From: JAPLDP01 sp964628285
GTDB lineage: Bacteria > Bacteroidota > Bacteroidia > Bacteroidales > JAGONC01
Assembly (NCBI GenBank): GCA_964628285.1
Contig: CAZVNP010000001.1
Span: 80,551-144,550 of the forward strand
DNA length: 64,000 nucleotides
Direction: 5' to 3'
This document shows positions 26,585-35,565 of this stretch, one piece after another; the stretch's first letter is position 1, and every line of letters begins with the position of its first letter. The position numbers were made by a program, and so were the translations under genes. The notes below the pieces were generated by a model, which was not told the DNA's origin, ran no database searches, and saw only the letters and a program-made list of their open reading frames with translations.

Positions 26585-27394
26585 TCATCCGGGCTGATGG
26601 TCCTTCACGATTCTGAACCAGCCGGGGAAGAATACGAGGGCTGCGCCCAGCAGGATAAAAGGTATGCTCAGCCACTGCCCCAGGTCAAGGGTCATGGTTT
26701 TTTCCATTTCCACCTGCGGTTCCTTTAAGAATTCAATCAGAAACCTCATGCTGAAAATGAGTATCAGGAACATGCCGAAGAGGTATCCCGGCTGCGGATG
26801 CCCGTTTTTCCGAAAGTAATGATACAAGAGATACCCAAAGATGAGGAGGTACGACAGGCCTTCATACAGCTGTGTGGGATGCCGCGGTATGTCGCTGACA
26901 CGTGTGAATACAAAAGCCCAGGGCAGGTCTGTCGGCTTGCCCAGATTTTCGGAGTTCATCAGGTTACCTGTCCGGATAAAAAATCCCGCCAGGGCCACCA
27001 CGATGACAATGCGGTCGACGATCCAGAGGTAGCTCCGGTCACTTTTTCTTTTATAGAGGTACAACGCCAGCAAAATACCTATCGCGGCACCATGGCTGGC
27101 CAAACCCCCCTGCCATATTTTCAGGATTTCAAGGGGATGGCTCAGATAATAATGAGGTTCATAGAATAATACATGTCCCAGCCGCGCCCCGATGACCGTG
27201 CCGAGGATCATGTAAGTCGTCAGCCTGTCGAGCTGGCGGATGGGGATGCCTTCCTTATTAAAAATACTCATCATAATGAGGTACCCCAGGAAAAAAGAAA
27301 GGGCGAAGAGAACGCCGTACCACCTGATGGTCAGGCCGAAGACATGGACGATGACCGGGTTGACATCCCAGGTGATATAATCAGTAATCATCAC
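26585..27394 (-). CDS. lgt: Prolipoprotein diacylglyceryl transferase
   Basis: 269 residues with about seven membrane helices. The Lgt signature is clear: GGLASHGAAIG near residue 95, then Arg-Thr-Gly-Asn-Leu-Met-Asn-Ser-Glu (about 140-150) and the His-Pro-Thr-Gln-Leu-Tyr-Glu motif (about 175). It moves diacylglycerol from phosphatidylglycerol to the lipobox Cys of prolipoproteins, the first step in lipoprotein maturation. Its likely substrates in this window include the SusD protein, the TPR lipoprotein and the GldN-like lipoprotein. A TAnnTTTG box sits 20 bases upstream of the ATG. Identification is secure. Confidence 0.97.
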   Translation of the reverse strand: MMITDYITWDVNPVIVHVFGLTIRWYGVLFALSFFLGYLIMMSIFNKEGIPIRQLDRLTTYMILGTVIGARLGHVLFYEPHYYLSHPLEILKIWQGGLASHGAAIGILLALYLYKRKSDRSYLWIVDRIVIVVALAGFFIRTGNLMNSENLGKPTDLPWAFVFTRVSDIPRHPTQLYEGLSYLLIFGYLLYHYFRKNGHPQPGYLFGMFLILIFSMRFLIEFLKEPQVEMEKTMTLDLGQWLSIPFILLGAALVFFPGWFRIVKDHQPG

Positions 27395-27413
27395 GAATTC
27401 AAGTATGACATGG

Positions 27414-27421
27414 CAAATATA
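27414..27421 (-). promoter_or_regulatory. TAnnTTTG -7 box for lgt
   Basis: TATATTTG on the minus strand, 20 bases before the lgt ATG at 27394, implying a leader of about 13 bases. No good -33 match. Confidence 0.4.
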
Positions 27422-27526
27422 TTAATTTAGTCCGAAACCTGAAGATTTTGCCGACCAGCAGGGGTACGTTTTGCCATTTTCAGGATTAACGGTTGTAAGG
27501 AAATAAATCCAATTAAGACCTGAACC

Positions 27527-28660
27527 ATGGGGGAACAACCAGACAATAAAGCTGCGGTACTTCAATACCAGATTGCATTGACTCTCATTCCCGGCATAGG
27601 AAACATGATAGCTAAAAAACTGATTGCGTATTTGGGGAGTGTGGAGGCTATTTTCAAGGAAAAGAAGAAGTATCTGAACAGGATTCCCGGCATAGGCGAA
27701 TACATTCTGAATTCGGTGAATTCAAACAACCTGCAAACGGCCATGGCGAGGGCCGAGAAGGAGATGGCATTCATTGACAAATACCATATCAGACCTCTTT
27801 TTTATCTGGATGAAGCTTATCCGGAGCGGCTGCGGCATTGCCTCGACTCACCGGTGATGCTGTATTACAAGGGCGGCGCCGGCATGAATGTCAGGCGTAT
27901 CCTCAGCGTGGTAGGTACCAGGAGTGCCACAGGTTACGGGAAGGAATGCTGCCAGCGGGTTATCAGGGATCTCACTTCATGTCAGGTGCTTATCGTCAGC
28001 GGATTGGCATATGGTATTGATGCTTGTGCCCACAGGACCGCTGTGGAGTGTGACCTGCCTACCATCGGCGTGCTGGCTCACGGTCTCGACATGATATACC
28101 CTTCCACCAACAGGGCCCTGGCACACCGCATGCTGAACAACGGCGGCCTGATAACGGAATTCCTCAGCGCCTCCAAACCCGACAGGGAGCATTTTCCCAA
28201 ACGTAACCGCATCATCGCGGGCATGGCTGACGCGGTGCTGGTGATCGAAGCCGGGAAAAAAGGCGGAGCCCTTATCACGGCCGGTTTAGCCAATTCATAC
28301 GACAGGGATGTCTTTGCCCTACCCGGCCGAATTTGCGACAGCCTGTCGGAAGGGTGCAACCACCTCATCAAAACCAACCAGGCGGCGCTGGTGCAATCAG
28401 CCGAAGACATTATATATAATATGGGCTGGCAGGATCATGCAACCAAAGAGAAAATACCTCAGCCGTTGTTGTTCACCAATCTGACCGGCAACGAAGAAGC
28501 ACTGATACGGCTGCTGGAACTTCGCGGTGAAGCCAGCATTGACTGGCTGAGTGTCAACTCGGGCCTGCCGGTGAGCCAGGTGGCTGCAGCCCTGCTTGAG
28601 CTTGAATTCAAAGGCTATGTGAAAACACTTCCCGGAAGGATGTTCCGGCTGACATCCTGA
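27527..28660 (+). CDS. dprA: DNA-processing protein DprA
   Basis: 377 residues. An N-terminal helix-hairpin-helix region carries two Ile-Pro-Gly-Ile-Gly motifs (about 20 and 55). The central Rossmann-like DprA domain has Val-Val-Gly-Thr-Arg-Ser-Ala-Thr-Gly-Tyr-Gly, VSGLAYGIDACAH and His-Gly-Leu-Asp-Met-Ile-Tyr-Pro. A C-terminal winged-helix domain spans about 315-377. DprA loads RecA on incoming single-stranded DNA in transformation; in non-competent species its role is less clear. It is followed on the same strand by rsgA and dtd with short gaps, a possible operon. Identification is secure. Confidence 0.96.
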   Translation: MGEQPDNKAAVLQYQIALTLIPGIGNMIAKKLIAYLGSVEAIFKEKKKYLNRIPGIGEYILNSVNSNNLQTAMARAEKEMAFIDKYHIRPLFYLDEAYPERLRHCLDSPVMLYYKGGAGMNVRRILSVVGTRSATGYGKECCQRVIRDLTSCQVLIVSGLAYGIDACAHRTAVECDLPTIGVLAHGLDMIYPSTNRALAHRMLNNGGLITEFLSASKPDREHFPKRNRIIAGMADAVLVIEAGKKGGALITAGLANSYDRDVFALPGRICDSLSEGCNHLIKTNQAALVQSAEDIIYNMGWQDHATKEKIPQPLLFTNLTGNEEALIRLLELRGEASIDWLSVNSGLPVSQVAAALLELEFKGYVKTLPGRMFRLTS

Positions 28661-28721
28661 TGGTGACCATTGAATTTGGGTTTTGTTCGTATCTTTACCG
28701 TCATCATGAACCTTAGAAAGT

Positions 28722-29654
28722 ATGATGAAAGGCATTGTCATCAAATCTACCGGAAGCTGGTATACCGTCAGGCAGGCGGATGGTACCTCCCTGGACTGTA
28801 AGCTGAAAGGACAGTTCAGGATATGGGATATCAAGACCACCAGTCCGGTGGCCGTGGGCGACAGGGTTATTTACGAATACATACCCGGTAGGAAGATAGG
28901 ATGGATAACCCAAATCCTTGACCGTGATAATTACATCATACGTAAATCAAAAAAATTGTCCAAAGTCTCGCACATCATAGCGAGCAATGTGGACCAGGCT
29001 TTTCTGATCGCCACGCTGGTGATGCCCCGCACCTCCACAGGGTTCATCGATCGTTTTCTGGTCACGGCCGAGGCTTATCACATCCCGGCGCATATCGTGT
29101 TCAATAAAATAGACCTTTACGATGATTCCTTACGCCATGAGCATGAACGCCTGAAGACCATTTATACAAAAGTGGGTTACGGTGTTTTTAAGGTGTCGGC
29201 GCTGACTGGCGAGGGCGTCGTCACACTTACCTCCTCGTTAGCCGGTCAATCCAATCTCTTTGCCGGCCACTCTGGCGTGGGCAAATCGGCCCTGATCAAC
29301 TTGATTATCCCCGGACTACATATCAAGACACAGGAAATATCCTCCTATCATCTCAAAGGTGTTCATACCACCACTTTTGCCGAGATGTACGGGCTTCCCG
29401 GCGGCGGGTTCATCATCGATACTCCCGGCATCAGGGAGTTTGGTTTGATTGATTTTAAAAAGGAAGAGGTGGCCGAGCGCTTTCCGGAGATGAGGGCGCT
29501 GATGGATCAATGTCAGTTTAACAACTGCACCCACGTTCATGAACCTAATTGCGCCGTCATCAAAGCATTGGAAAGGGGTGACATCGATCCGGGGCGTTAC
29601 AGGAATTACCTGAGCATACTTAATGATGAATGGGAACAACCTGACTATGAATAA
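28722..29654 (+). CDS. rsgA: Ribosome small-subunit-dependent GTPase A
   Basis: 310 residues. An N-terminal OB-fold is followed by the circularly permuted GTPase order that defines this family: NKIDLYD (G4) precedes GHSGVGKSALIN (G1) and DTPGIREF (G3). The C-terminal zinc knuckle is present as Cys-Gln-Phe-Asn-Asn-Cys-Thr-His-Val-His-Glu-Pro-Asn-Cys. RsgA checks and releases late 30S subunits and responds to (p)ppGpp. Two adjacent ATG codons open the reading frame; either could be used. dtd follows 14 bases after the stop. Confidence 0.97.
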   Translation: MMKGIVIKSTGSWYTVRQADGTSLDCKLKGQFRIWDIKTTSPVAVGDRVIYEYIPGRKIGWITQILDRDNYIIRKSKKLSKVSHIIASNVDQAFLIATLVMPRTSTGFIDRFLVTAEAYHIPAHIVFNKIDLYDDSLRHEHERLKTIYTKVGYGVFKVSALTGEGVVTLTSSLAGQSNLFAGHSGVGKSALINLIIPGLHIKTQEISSYHLKGVHTTTFAEMYGLPGGGFIIDTPGIREFGLIDFKKEEVAERFPEMRALMDQCQFNNCTHVHEPNCAVIKALERGDIDPGRYRNYLSILNDEWEQPDYE

Positions 29655-29668
29655 ACCAATAATGGATT

Positions 29669-30121
29669 ATGCGAGCAGTTATACAACGGGTGTCAACAGC
29701 CTCGGTCAGCATTGACGGCGTGCCAGTCAGCCGCATCGGGGCAGGGCTTTTAATCCTCCTTGGCATTGAGGAAGCAGATAATAAAGAGGATATTGAATGG
29801 CTGGCAGGTAAAATCATCAGGCTCCGTATTTTTGATGATGATCAGGGTGTGATGAACAGACCGGTCACCGATACCGGTGGCGACATCCTGGTCATCAGCC
29901 AGTTTACGCTGCATGCCAGCACGAAAAAGGGTAACAGGCCATCCTATTTCAGGGCGGCCCGTCCCGAACAAGCCATACCCCTCTATGAAAGTTTCAGGGA
30001 TGTTCTGGGACAGCTGCTGGGCAAACCCGTTAAAACAGGCGAATTCGGGGCTTACATGCAGGTGGAACTGATCAACGATGGACCCGTGACCATCATCATT
30101 GACAGTAAAACCAGGGAATGA
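29669..30121 (+). CDS. dtd: D-aminoacyl-tRNA deacylase
   Basis: 150 residues, the usual length. The family motifs are Ser-Gln-Phe-Thr-Leu-His-Ala-Ser-Thr-Lys-Lys-Gly-Asn-Arg-Pro-Ser (about residue 77) and the C-terminal Asn-Asp-Gly-Pro-Val-Thr (about 134). Near 125 it reads Glu-Phe-Gly-Ala-Tyr-Met-Gln-Val. The enzyme removes D-amino acids wrongly attached to tRNA. It ends 8 bases before the convergent TonB receptor gene, and the two stop codons are the ends of a perfect palindrome (30119-30132). Confidence 0.96.
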   Translation: MRAVIQRVSTASVSIDGVPVSRIGAGLLILLGIEEADNKEDIEWLAGKIIRLRIFDDDQGVMNRPVTDTGGDILVISQFTLHASTKKGNRPSYFRAARPEQAIPLYESFRDVLGQLLGKPVKTGEFGAYMQVELINDGPVTIIIDSKTRE

Positions 30122-30129
30122 GACCTGTC

Positions 30130-32457
30130 TCAGAAAAAGAAACGTATACCACCGCTGGGCATCAAAGGCAGCTGGTAGACCTGCTCGCCGGTGATACGGT
30201 CGACATAGAATATGTTGTCACGGTCGAACAGGTTGGTGATGCTCACCGTGATTTCCATCCTGGCATAACGCGACAACTGTATCCGGCGAAGGAGACTGAC
30301 ATCCATGCGGTAGTAGTAAGGCAGACGTCCACCGTCGAAGGTGGCGTATTGTATCCCAAGCTCCCCGTTGGCGGTGGTGTAATCTGAGTTGATGCCATCG
30401 AGAAAGGTCAGCTTTTCGTAAAAACCCTGTGTCTTGGTGAAAGGAAATCCTGATCCCAGATTCCAGCGGGCATCCAATTCCCAGTTGTTGGAGGCCCCGA
30501 ATTTATAACTGGACACGAGGTTGACATTGTGACGCCTGTCGTATGGCGGGTAAAAAGAGATCAGCTCATCCGAAAGCCTCACCCAGAAAAGAGAATAGAC
30601 AGCCCAGAAATAGAAACGGTTGCGCTCATATTTAAATGATATATCCAAACCATCGGCATAACCATCTTCCAAAATAAAATCTTTCCTGAGATAATATGGC
30701 TTATCCTGGTTATCGCCGTTGTCGTCATAAATTTTATTGCGGTTAAGATCGGTAAGCTGTGAATAGTTCTTGTAATATCCTTCCACATTCAGGGTGGTAT
30801 TTTTAAAGATATCCCATTCAATTCCCAGGATGATGTGCTGGGCTTTCTGTAGTGCCTGCCTGACGGGCCTGCCTTTGAAATTCTCCTGCAGGTTGTCAGG
30901 TCCGGAGAGGAAAGCATAAAACAGGTTCACCACATCGCGGTCGGAGCGGGCGCTAATGAGGTTCTGCGAATAGAACCCGCCTGCCAGTTTGACCCTGAAC
31001 TTGTCGGCCACATTATATTTCACAGCCAGACGCGGCTCAGGCGAAAGATTGGCCAGGGAGGCATACCACTGAATCCTGAAACTGGGTTCAAGGAGGAATT
31101 TACCCAGAATAGTCTTGTATTTTACATATACCCCAAGCTCGGTGGTGTTCTCATTTTGCTCTATTTTCCGGTTAACGGAATTGAAATAGTTAAAGAGGGT
31201 CTGGTAGCCCAGAAGCTCCACACCGTACTTCAGGACATCTTTACCGAGGAAATAGGTGAATCCGAGTCCGACGTTGAAGCCGTTGATCTCGCTGGTTCTG
31301 GAGGGACTGGCTATTTCATCGAGGGAGATTTTATAATCGGAGTAGTCGACGTTACCTTCCATCAATGCGGGTGATTTACCCGGGATGACAACGAAATTGA
31401 GCCCACCGCCATATGAATTCCAGTGAAAATTCGACAGGGCTTTATAATTATCCACTCTGTCGTCGAATGAGAAACCATAAAAATTGACTTTGCTGCCATT
31501 GCTCCCATTCAATGAGAGTTTCGCATAGAGATCCAGATAATTGAATGGCAGCCCCGCCGTGTCAATATATTGATAAAAAATTTTTGAGCTCTGTTTCAGG
31601 TACGAATTTTTTGCGGAAAGAATGAAAGACGAGCTTCCCTTATTATCTTCCTTTTGCTTCTTCAGGGGACCTTCAATCATTAATTCCCCACCGAAAGTGC
31701 TGGCACCGGCTTTACCGGCTATCCTGGTTTTATTACCGTCGCGTGTGGTGATGTCCATTACCGATGATATCCGTCCGCCATATTCCGCTCCGAAACCTCC
31801 CGTATAAACCTCCGCGCTGCGGATGATTTCGGTATCGAAAACCGAAAAGAGTCCGATGGAATGAAAGGGATTATAAATGATCATGCCGTCGAGCAGCACC
31901 AGGTTCTGTACGGGTGAACCTCCCCTGATATACAGTTGTCCCCCCTGGTCGCCTGTAAAGATGACCCCCGGCAATACCTGAAGGTACTGGGCAATATCGG
32001 GCTGCCCACCAATGGATGGTATCTGGTCAATCTGTTTAGGCGTGATCGTCACGACGGAGGTCCTTGTTTCGGTGCGCACCTGTTCCCTCGTCCCCGATAT
32101 GTTTACTTCATTGAGCAGCACGGACAACTGAGTAAGGTAGAACTTTTTTGTGATGATATCATTGGCATTGAGCCTCAGAGGTATACGTAAGGTGTCATAT
32201 CCAAGATAGGTGACCATCAGCAGATATTCTCCCGGCGGTATCTGGGATATAACAAAATAACCGTTTACATCGGTAGCAGCACCGTAAGAGGTTTTGTAAA
32301 GATAAACGTTGGTGAAGATGACAGGCTCACCCGATTGCTTTTCATAAACAAAACCACGGACAGTGGCGGTCTGACCTATGGCATCCTGAAAGCCCGTGAA
32401 AATGTTCAGGAATAGAATAAAGCATAATAAAGACAGGCGTGGTATTTTTACATTCAT
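30130..32457 (-). CDS. TonB-dependent receptor with carboxypeptidase-regulatory-like N-terminal domain
   Basis: 775 residues. A signal peptide (about 1-28) precedes a carboxypeptidase D regulatory-like domain (about 32-110, with Gly-Phe-Val-Tyr-Glu-Lys-Gln-Ser-Gly-Glu-Pro). The plug domain (about 125-235) has the TonB-box-distal signature Tyr-Ile-Arg-Gly-Gly-Ser-Pro-Val-Gln-Asn-x-x-x-Leu-Asp-Gly, and the remainder is a 22-stranded-type barrel ending in Phe-Phe-Phe. It is shorter than SusC proteins and has no SusD partner, so it is more like metal, cofactor or small-molecule receptors. It brings a substrate across the outer membrane using TonB energy; the substrate is not shown by the sequence. 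Confidence 0.9.
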   Translation of the reverse strand: MNVKIPRLSLLCFILFLNIFTGFQDAIGQTATVRGFVYEKQSGEPVIFTNVYLYKTSYGAATDVNGYFVISQIPPGEYLLMVTYLGYDTLRIPLRLNANDIITKKFYLTQLSVLLNEVNISGTREQVRTETRTSVVTITPKQIDQIPSIGGQPDIAQYLQVLPGVIFTGDQGGQLYIRGGSPVQNLVLLDGMIIYNPFHSIGLFSVFDTEIIRSAEVYTGGFGAEYGGRISSVMDITTRDGNKTRIAGKAGASTFGGELMIEGPLKKQKEDNKGSSSFILSAKNSYLKQSSKIFYQYIDTAGLPFNYLDLYAKLSLNGSNGSKVNFYGFSFDDRVDNYKALSNFHWNSYGGGLNFVVIPGKSPALMEGNVDYSDYKISLDEIASPSRTSEINGFNVGLGFTYFLGKDVLKYGVELLGYQTLFNYFNSVNRKIEQNENTTELGVYVKYKTILGKFLLEPSFRIQWYASLANLSPEPRLAVKYNVADKFRVKLAGGFYSQNLISARSDRDVVNLFYAFLSGPDNLQENFKGRPVRQALQKAQHIILGIEWDIFKNTTLNVEGYYKNYSQLTDLNRNKIYDDNGDNQDKPYYLRKDFILEDGYADGLDISFKYERNRFYFWAVYSLFWVRLSDELISFYPPYDRRHNVNLVSSYKFGASNNWELDARWNLGSGFPFTKTQGFYEKLTFLDGINSDYTTANGELGIQYATFDGGRLPYYYRMDVSLLRRIQLSRYARMEITVSITNLFDRDNIFYVDRITGEQVYQLPLMPSGGIRFFF

Positions 32458-32517
32458 TTTACTCTCCTGGTCCCGGTATGGATCGCACTTTTATGACATC
32501 TGGTTATTCAGGTTGTG

Positions 32518-32525
32518 CAAAGCTA
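32518..32525 (-). promoter_or_regulatory. TAnnTTTG -7 box for the TonB receptor gene
   Basis: TAGCTTTG on the minus strand, 61 bases before the ATG at 32457. The 336-base gap to icd (32458-32793) is AT-rich, holds no gene, and carries divergent promoters. Confidence 0.35.
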
Positions 32526-32713
32526 TAAAAAATTAGATTGAACGGTGTTTATAGTAAAAATAATGTGATAAAGATGACACCACCAAATCTGACTTATACA
32601 TTCATTTTAAAATCCCTGAAAGGATGAACAATCCAATATTTACTCTGTTAAACTGAAAAGAAAAAAGGATAAACAGACTTTGTGCAGGGGAAAGCAAAGT
32701 CGGGCACTATATA

Positions 32714-32745
32714 TTGTATTATTTACATAGTTATATATAATTTTG
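32714..32745 (+). promoter_or_regulatory. Promoter for icd (-33 TTG, -7 TAATTTTG)
   Basis: ATTG at 32713-32716 and TAATTTTG at 32738-32745 are 21 bases apart, close to the Bacteroidetes -33/-7 pattern. The box is followed by TA, as in several other promoters here. The ATG of icd is 48 bases further. Confidence 0.5.
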
Positions 32746-32793
32746 TAACTCCGGAGCGACGATCTATTCACATTATAATAGTTTGTCAAAAAT

Positions 32794-34176
32794 ATGGATA
32801 AGGGAGAGAAGATAACCATCCGATCGGGAAAGTTGCATGTACCCGATTTTCCTGTTATACCATTTATTCAGGGTGACGGAACAGGGCCTGATATATGGCG
32901 TGCTGCCCGCAGGGTGTTTGATGCTGCCGTGCACCTCGTCTATGGCGGGAAGCGTGGGGTCAGGTGGTTGGAAGTCTATGCCGGCGAGAATTCCTTCAAT
33001 AAGAGTGGTGAGTGGATGCCTAAGGAAACCTTGCGGGCTTTTACCGATTACCTTGTCGGTATCAAGGGTCCGCTGACGACACCGGTGGGGGGAGGCATAC
33101 GCTCATTGAATGTGGCCTTGCGGCAGGAATTGGATCTATACACCTGCCTAAGACCTGTCCGTTACATTGACGGTGTACCGTCCCCTGTCAGGCATCCTGA
33201 AGAGGTGGATGTGGTCATTTTCCGTGAAAATACCGAGGATATCTATGCCGGCATTGAATGGCCGGCGGGATCACCTGAAGCCCGTAAAATGATCGCTTTC
33301 ATCACATATGATCTGGGGACCAGGAAGATACGTTTCCCTGAAACATCCGGCATTGGCATTAAACCCATATCACGTGAGGGCAGCCGGCGTCTGGTGCGCG
33401 CCGCTATCCGCTTCGCCCTGGAGGAACACCGTCAATCGGTGACTTTGGTGCATAAAGGCAATATCATGAAATTCACGGAAGGAGCCTTTAAACAATGGGC
33501 GTATGAACTGGCTAAGGAAGAGTTCAGGAACAATGTGGTGACGGAAAGGGAAAGCTGGATTCTGACAAATAAAAGCAACAATCCCGGCATCAGCGAGGAG
33601 GAAAATGCCCGCTTGATCGATCCGGGCTATGATATGATGACGGAAAAACAAAAACAGGATATTGTGAAGGAAGTGAAAGAGGCTATGAGATTGTTACCCA
33701 CTCATGGCAACAATCAATGGAAAGACAAGCTGCTCATCCGTGACGTCATTGCCGACATTGCTTTACAGCAGGTGATGACACGTGCCAGTGAATTTGATGT
33801 GATCGCTACCATGAACCTTAACGGCGATTACATTTCCGATGCCCTGGCAGCCCAGGTGGGCGGTATCGGTATCGCTCCCGGTGCCAACATCAATTATGAG
33901 ACGGGTCATGCGATCTTTGAGGCCACTCACGGCACAGCACCCAAATATGCCAATCTTGACAAGGTTAATCCCGGATCGGTGATCCTGTCGGGTGCCATGA
34001 TGTTTAAATACCTCGGCTGGCATGAAGTGAATGATATCATTTGGAATGCCCTGGTTAAAACCATCGGTCAGAAAAAGGTGACCTACGACTACCACAGGCA
34101 AATGAAGGATGCCACCCTCCTGAAATGTTCGGAGTTTGGCACCGCCATCATTGAAAACATGGAGACAATAAAGTAA
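32794..34176 (+). CDS. icd: NADP-dependent isocitrate dehydrogenase
   Basis: 460 residues, a little longer than the 416 of E. coli Icd but of the same subfamily. The substrate-binding Glu-Asn-Ser-Phe-Asn-Lys-Ser and the Arg-Glu-Asn-Thr-Glu-Asp-Ile-Tyr-Ala-Gly-Ile-Glu motif are intact. NADP preference is supported by HGTAPKYAN (the Lys-Tyr pair) and by Val-Thr-Tyr-Asp-Tyr-His-Arg, which keeps the Tyr and Arg that contact the 2-phosphate in E. coli. It oxidises isocitrate to 2-oxoglutarate. Citrate synthase follows 34 bases later, so both are probably made from the promoter at 32714-32745, supplying 2-oxoglutarate and NADPH for biosynthesis. Confidence 0.96.
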   Translation: MDKGEKITIRSGKLHVPDFPVIPFIQGDGTGPDIWRAARRVFDAAVHLVYGGKRGVRWLEVYAGENSFNKSGEWMPKETLRAFTDYLVGIKGPLTTPVGGGIRSLNVALRQELDLYTCLRPVRYIDGVPSPVRHPEEVDVVIFRENTEDIYAGIEWPAGSPEARKMIAFITYDLGTRKIRFPETSGIGIKPISREGSRRLVRAAIRFALEEHRQSVTLVHKGNIMKFTEGAFKQWAYELAKEEFRNNVVTERESWILTNKSNNPGISEEENARLIDPGYDMMTEKQKQDIVKEVKEAMRLLPTHGNNQWKDKLLIRDVIADIALQQVMTRASEFDVIATMNLNGDYISDALAAQVGGIGIAPGANINYETGHAIFEATHGTAPKYANLDKVNPGSVILSGAMMFKYLGWHEVNDIIWNALVKTIGQKKVTYDYHRQMKDATLLKCSEFGTAIIENMETIK

Positions 34177-34210
34177 TCATTCGATGAGTATACATTAATT
34201 TAATCATACC

Positions 34211-35536
34211 ATGGCAACTTTAAAAGAGCATCTTCTCGATAAGATCATGGAATGGAGACCACGTACCGCCAGGCTGATGAATGAATTTGCCGACATGGTG
34301 GTCGACAAGGTGACGATCGGTCAGATCCTGGGAGGCATGAGAGGCATTAAATGCCTGGTCACCGATATTTCCTACCTTGATCCCAACGAGGGTATACGTT
34401 ACAGGGGATATACCCTTCCCGAACTGATGAAATTATTACCCAAACCACCCGGTGCCGAGATGCCGTATGTGGAAGGCCTCGTGTTTTTGCTTCTGACCGC
34501 CGATATACCCACCGAGAAGGAGGTGGCCGAAGTGGCTGATGAATTCAGGAAAAGGCATATCCTTCCCCGGTATGTGTATGAGATCATTGATTCGATGCCC
34601 TGTTGCAGCCATCCCATGACCATATTCTCTGCAGCCATCATGACATTGCAAAGGGAATCGTTTTTTGCCAAGAAATATGCTGCCGGGTTGCCTAAAACGG
34701 AGTTCTGGGATCCGACCTATGAGGATGCCATGAATCTTCTGGCCAAGATACCTGAGATAGCGGCTTACATATACGCCAAGTTGTACCGTGACGGCAAATA
34801 CATCCAGTCTAATCCCGGCCTCGATTTCGGCGGTAATTTCGCTCACATGATGGGCATTAAAAGTCCTTATGATGATGTGTCACGACTCAATTTCATCCTG
34901 CACAGCGATCATGAGAGCGGTAATGTCAGTGCCCATACGGGTCATTTGGTGGCCAGCGCCTTATCGGATCTCTATCTGGCCATTCCTGCCATGATCAACG
35001 GGCTGGCAGGTCCTCTTCACGGTCTGGCCAATCAGGAGGTTCTGCGTTTTCTGCTGGATATTAAGGATAAGATGAATGACAAAGTACCCACCGAAGACGA
35101 AATGAAACAGTTCGTATGGGATGTGCTTAACTCTGGACGTGTCATTCCGGGTTACGGTCATGCTGTTTTGCGCAAGACCGATCCCCGGTTTCTTCTTCAG
35201 CGTGACTTTGCCCTGAAACATATGCTTGACGACATTTTGTTCAAGTACATCGATCTTTTATATAAGGTGGTGCCTCCCATCCTTATGGAACATGGTCATG
35301 CCAGGAATCCCTGGCCCAACGTCGACGCTCATTCGGGCCTGCTGCAATGGCATTATGGTATCACGGAATTTGATTTTTATACCGTGCTTTTCGGAGTGGG
35401 GAGATCCATCGGGATCTGTGCCAACGTGATATGGGACCGTGCCCTGATGTATCCCATCGAGCGTCCCAAGTCACTGACCACCACAATGCTCGAAGAGGTG
35501 GTTGAAAAAAGCGTGACAAAACAGATGGTGCATTAA
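34211..35536 (+). CDS. gltA: Citrate synthase of the mitochondrial-like type
   Basis: 441 residues. It resembles eukaryotic mitochondrial citrate synthase more than the usual bacterial forms: Asn-Gly-Leu-Ala-Gly-Pro-Leu-His-Gly-Leu-Ala-Asn-Gln-Glu-Val, Gly-Arg-Val-Ile-Pro-Gly-Tyr-Gly-His-Ala-Val-Leu-Arg-Lys-Thr-Asp-Pro-Arg, and Asn-Pro-Trp-Pro-Asn-Val-Asp-Ala-His-Ser-Gly. These carry the two catalytic His and the catalytic Asp. There is no N-terminal zinc or NADH-binding domain as in Gram-negative type II enzymes. It condenses oxaloacetate with acetyl-CoA. It follows icd closely. No aconitase is beside the pair. It converges with the AcpH-like gene over 29 bases that include a small AGGAAC-ACCC-GTTCCT hairpin. 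Confidence 0.95.
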   Translation: MATLKEHLLDKIMEWRPRTARLMNEFADMVVDKVTIGQILGGMRGIKCLVTDISYLDPNEGIRYRGYTLPELMKLLPKPPGAEMPYVEGLVFLLLTADIPTEKEVAEVADEFRKRHILPRYVYEIIDSMPCCSHPMTIFSAAIMTLQRESFFAKKYAAGLPKTEFWDPTYEDAMNLLAKIPEIAAYIYAKLYRDGKYIQSNPGLDFGGNFAHMMGIKSPYDDVSRLNFILHSDHESGNVSAHTGHLVASALSDLYLAIPAMINGLAGPLHGLANQEVLRFLLDIKDKMNDKVPTEDEMKQFVWDVLNSGRVIPGYGHAVLRKTDPRFLLQRDFALKHMLDDILFKYIDLLYKVVPPILMEHGHARNPWPNVDAHSGLLQWHYGITEFDFYTVLFGVGRSIGICANVIWDRALMYPIERPKSLTTTMLEEVVEKSVTKQMVH

Positions 35537-35565
35537 ATTCTTTGAACGATAAGGAACACCCGTTC

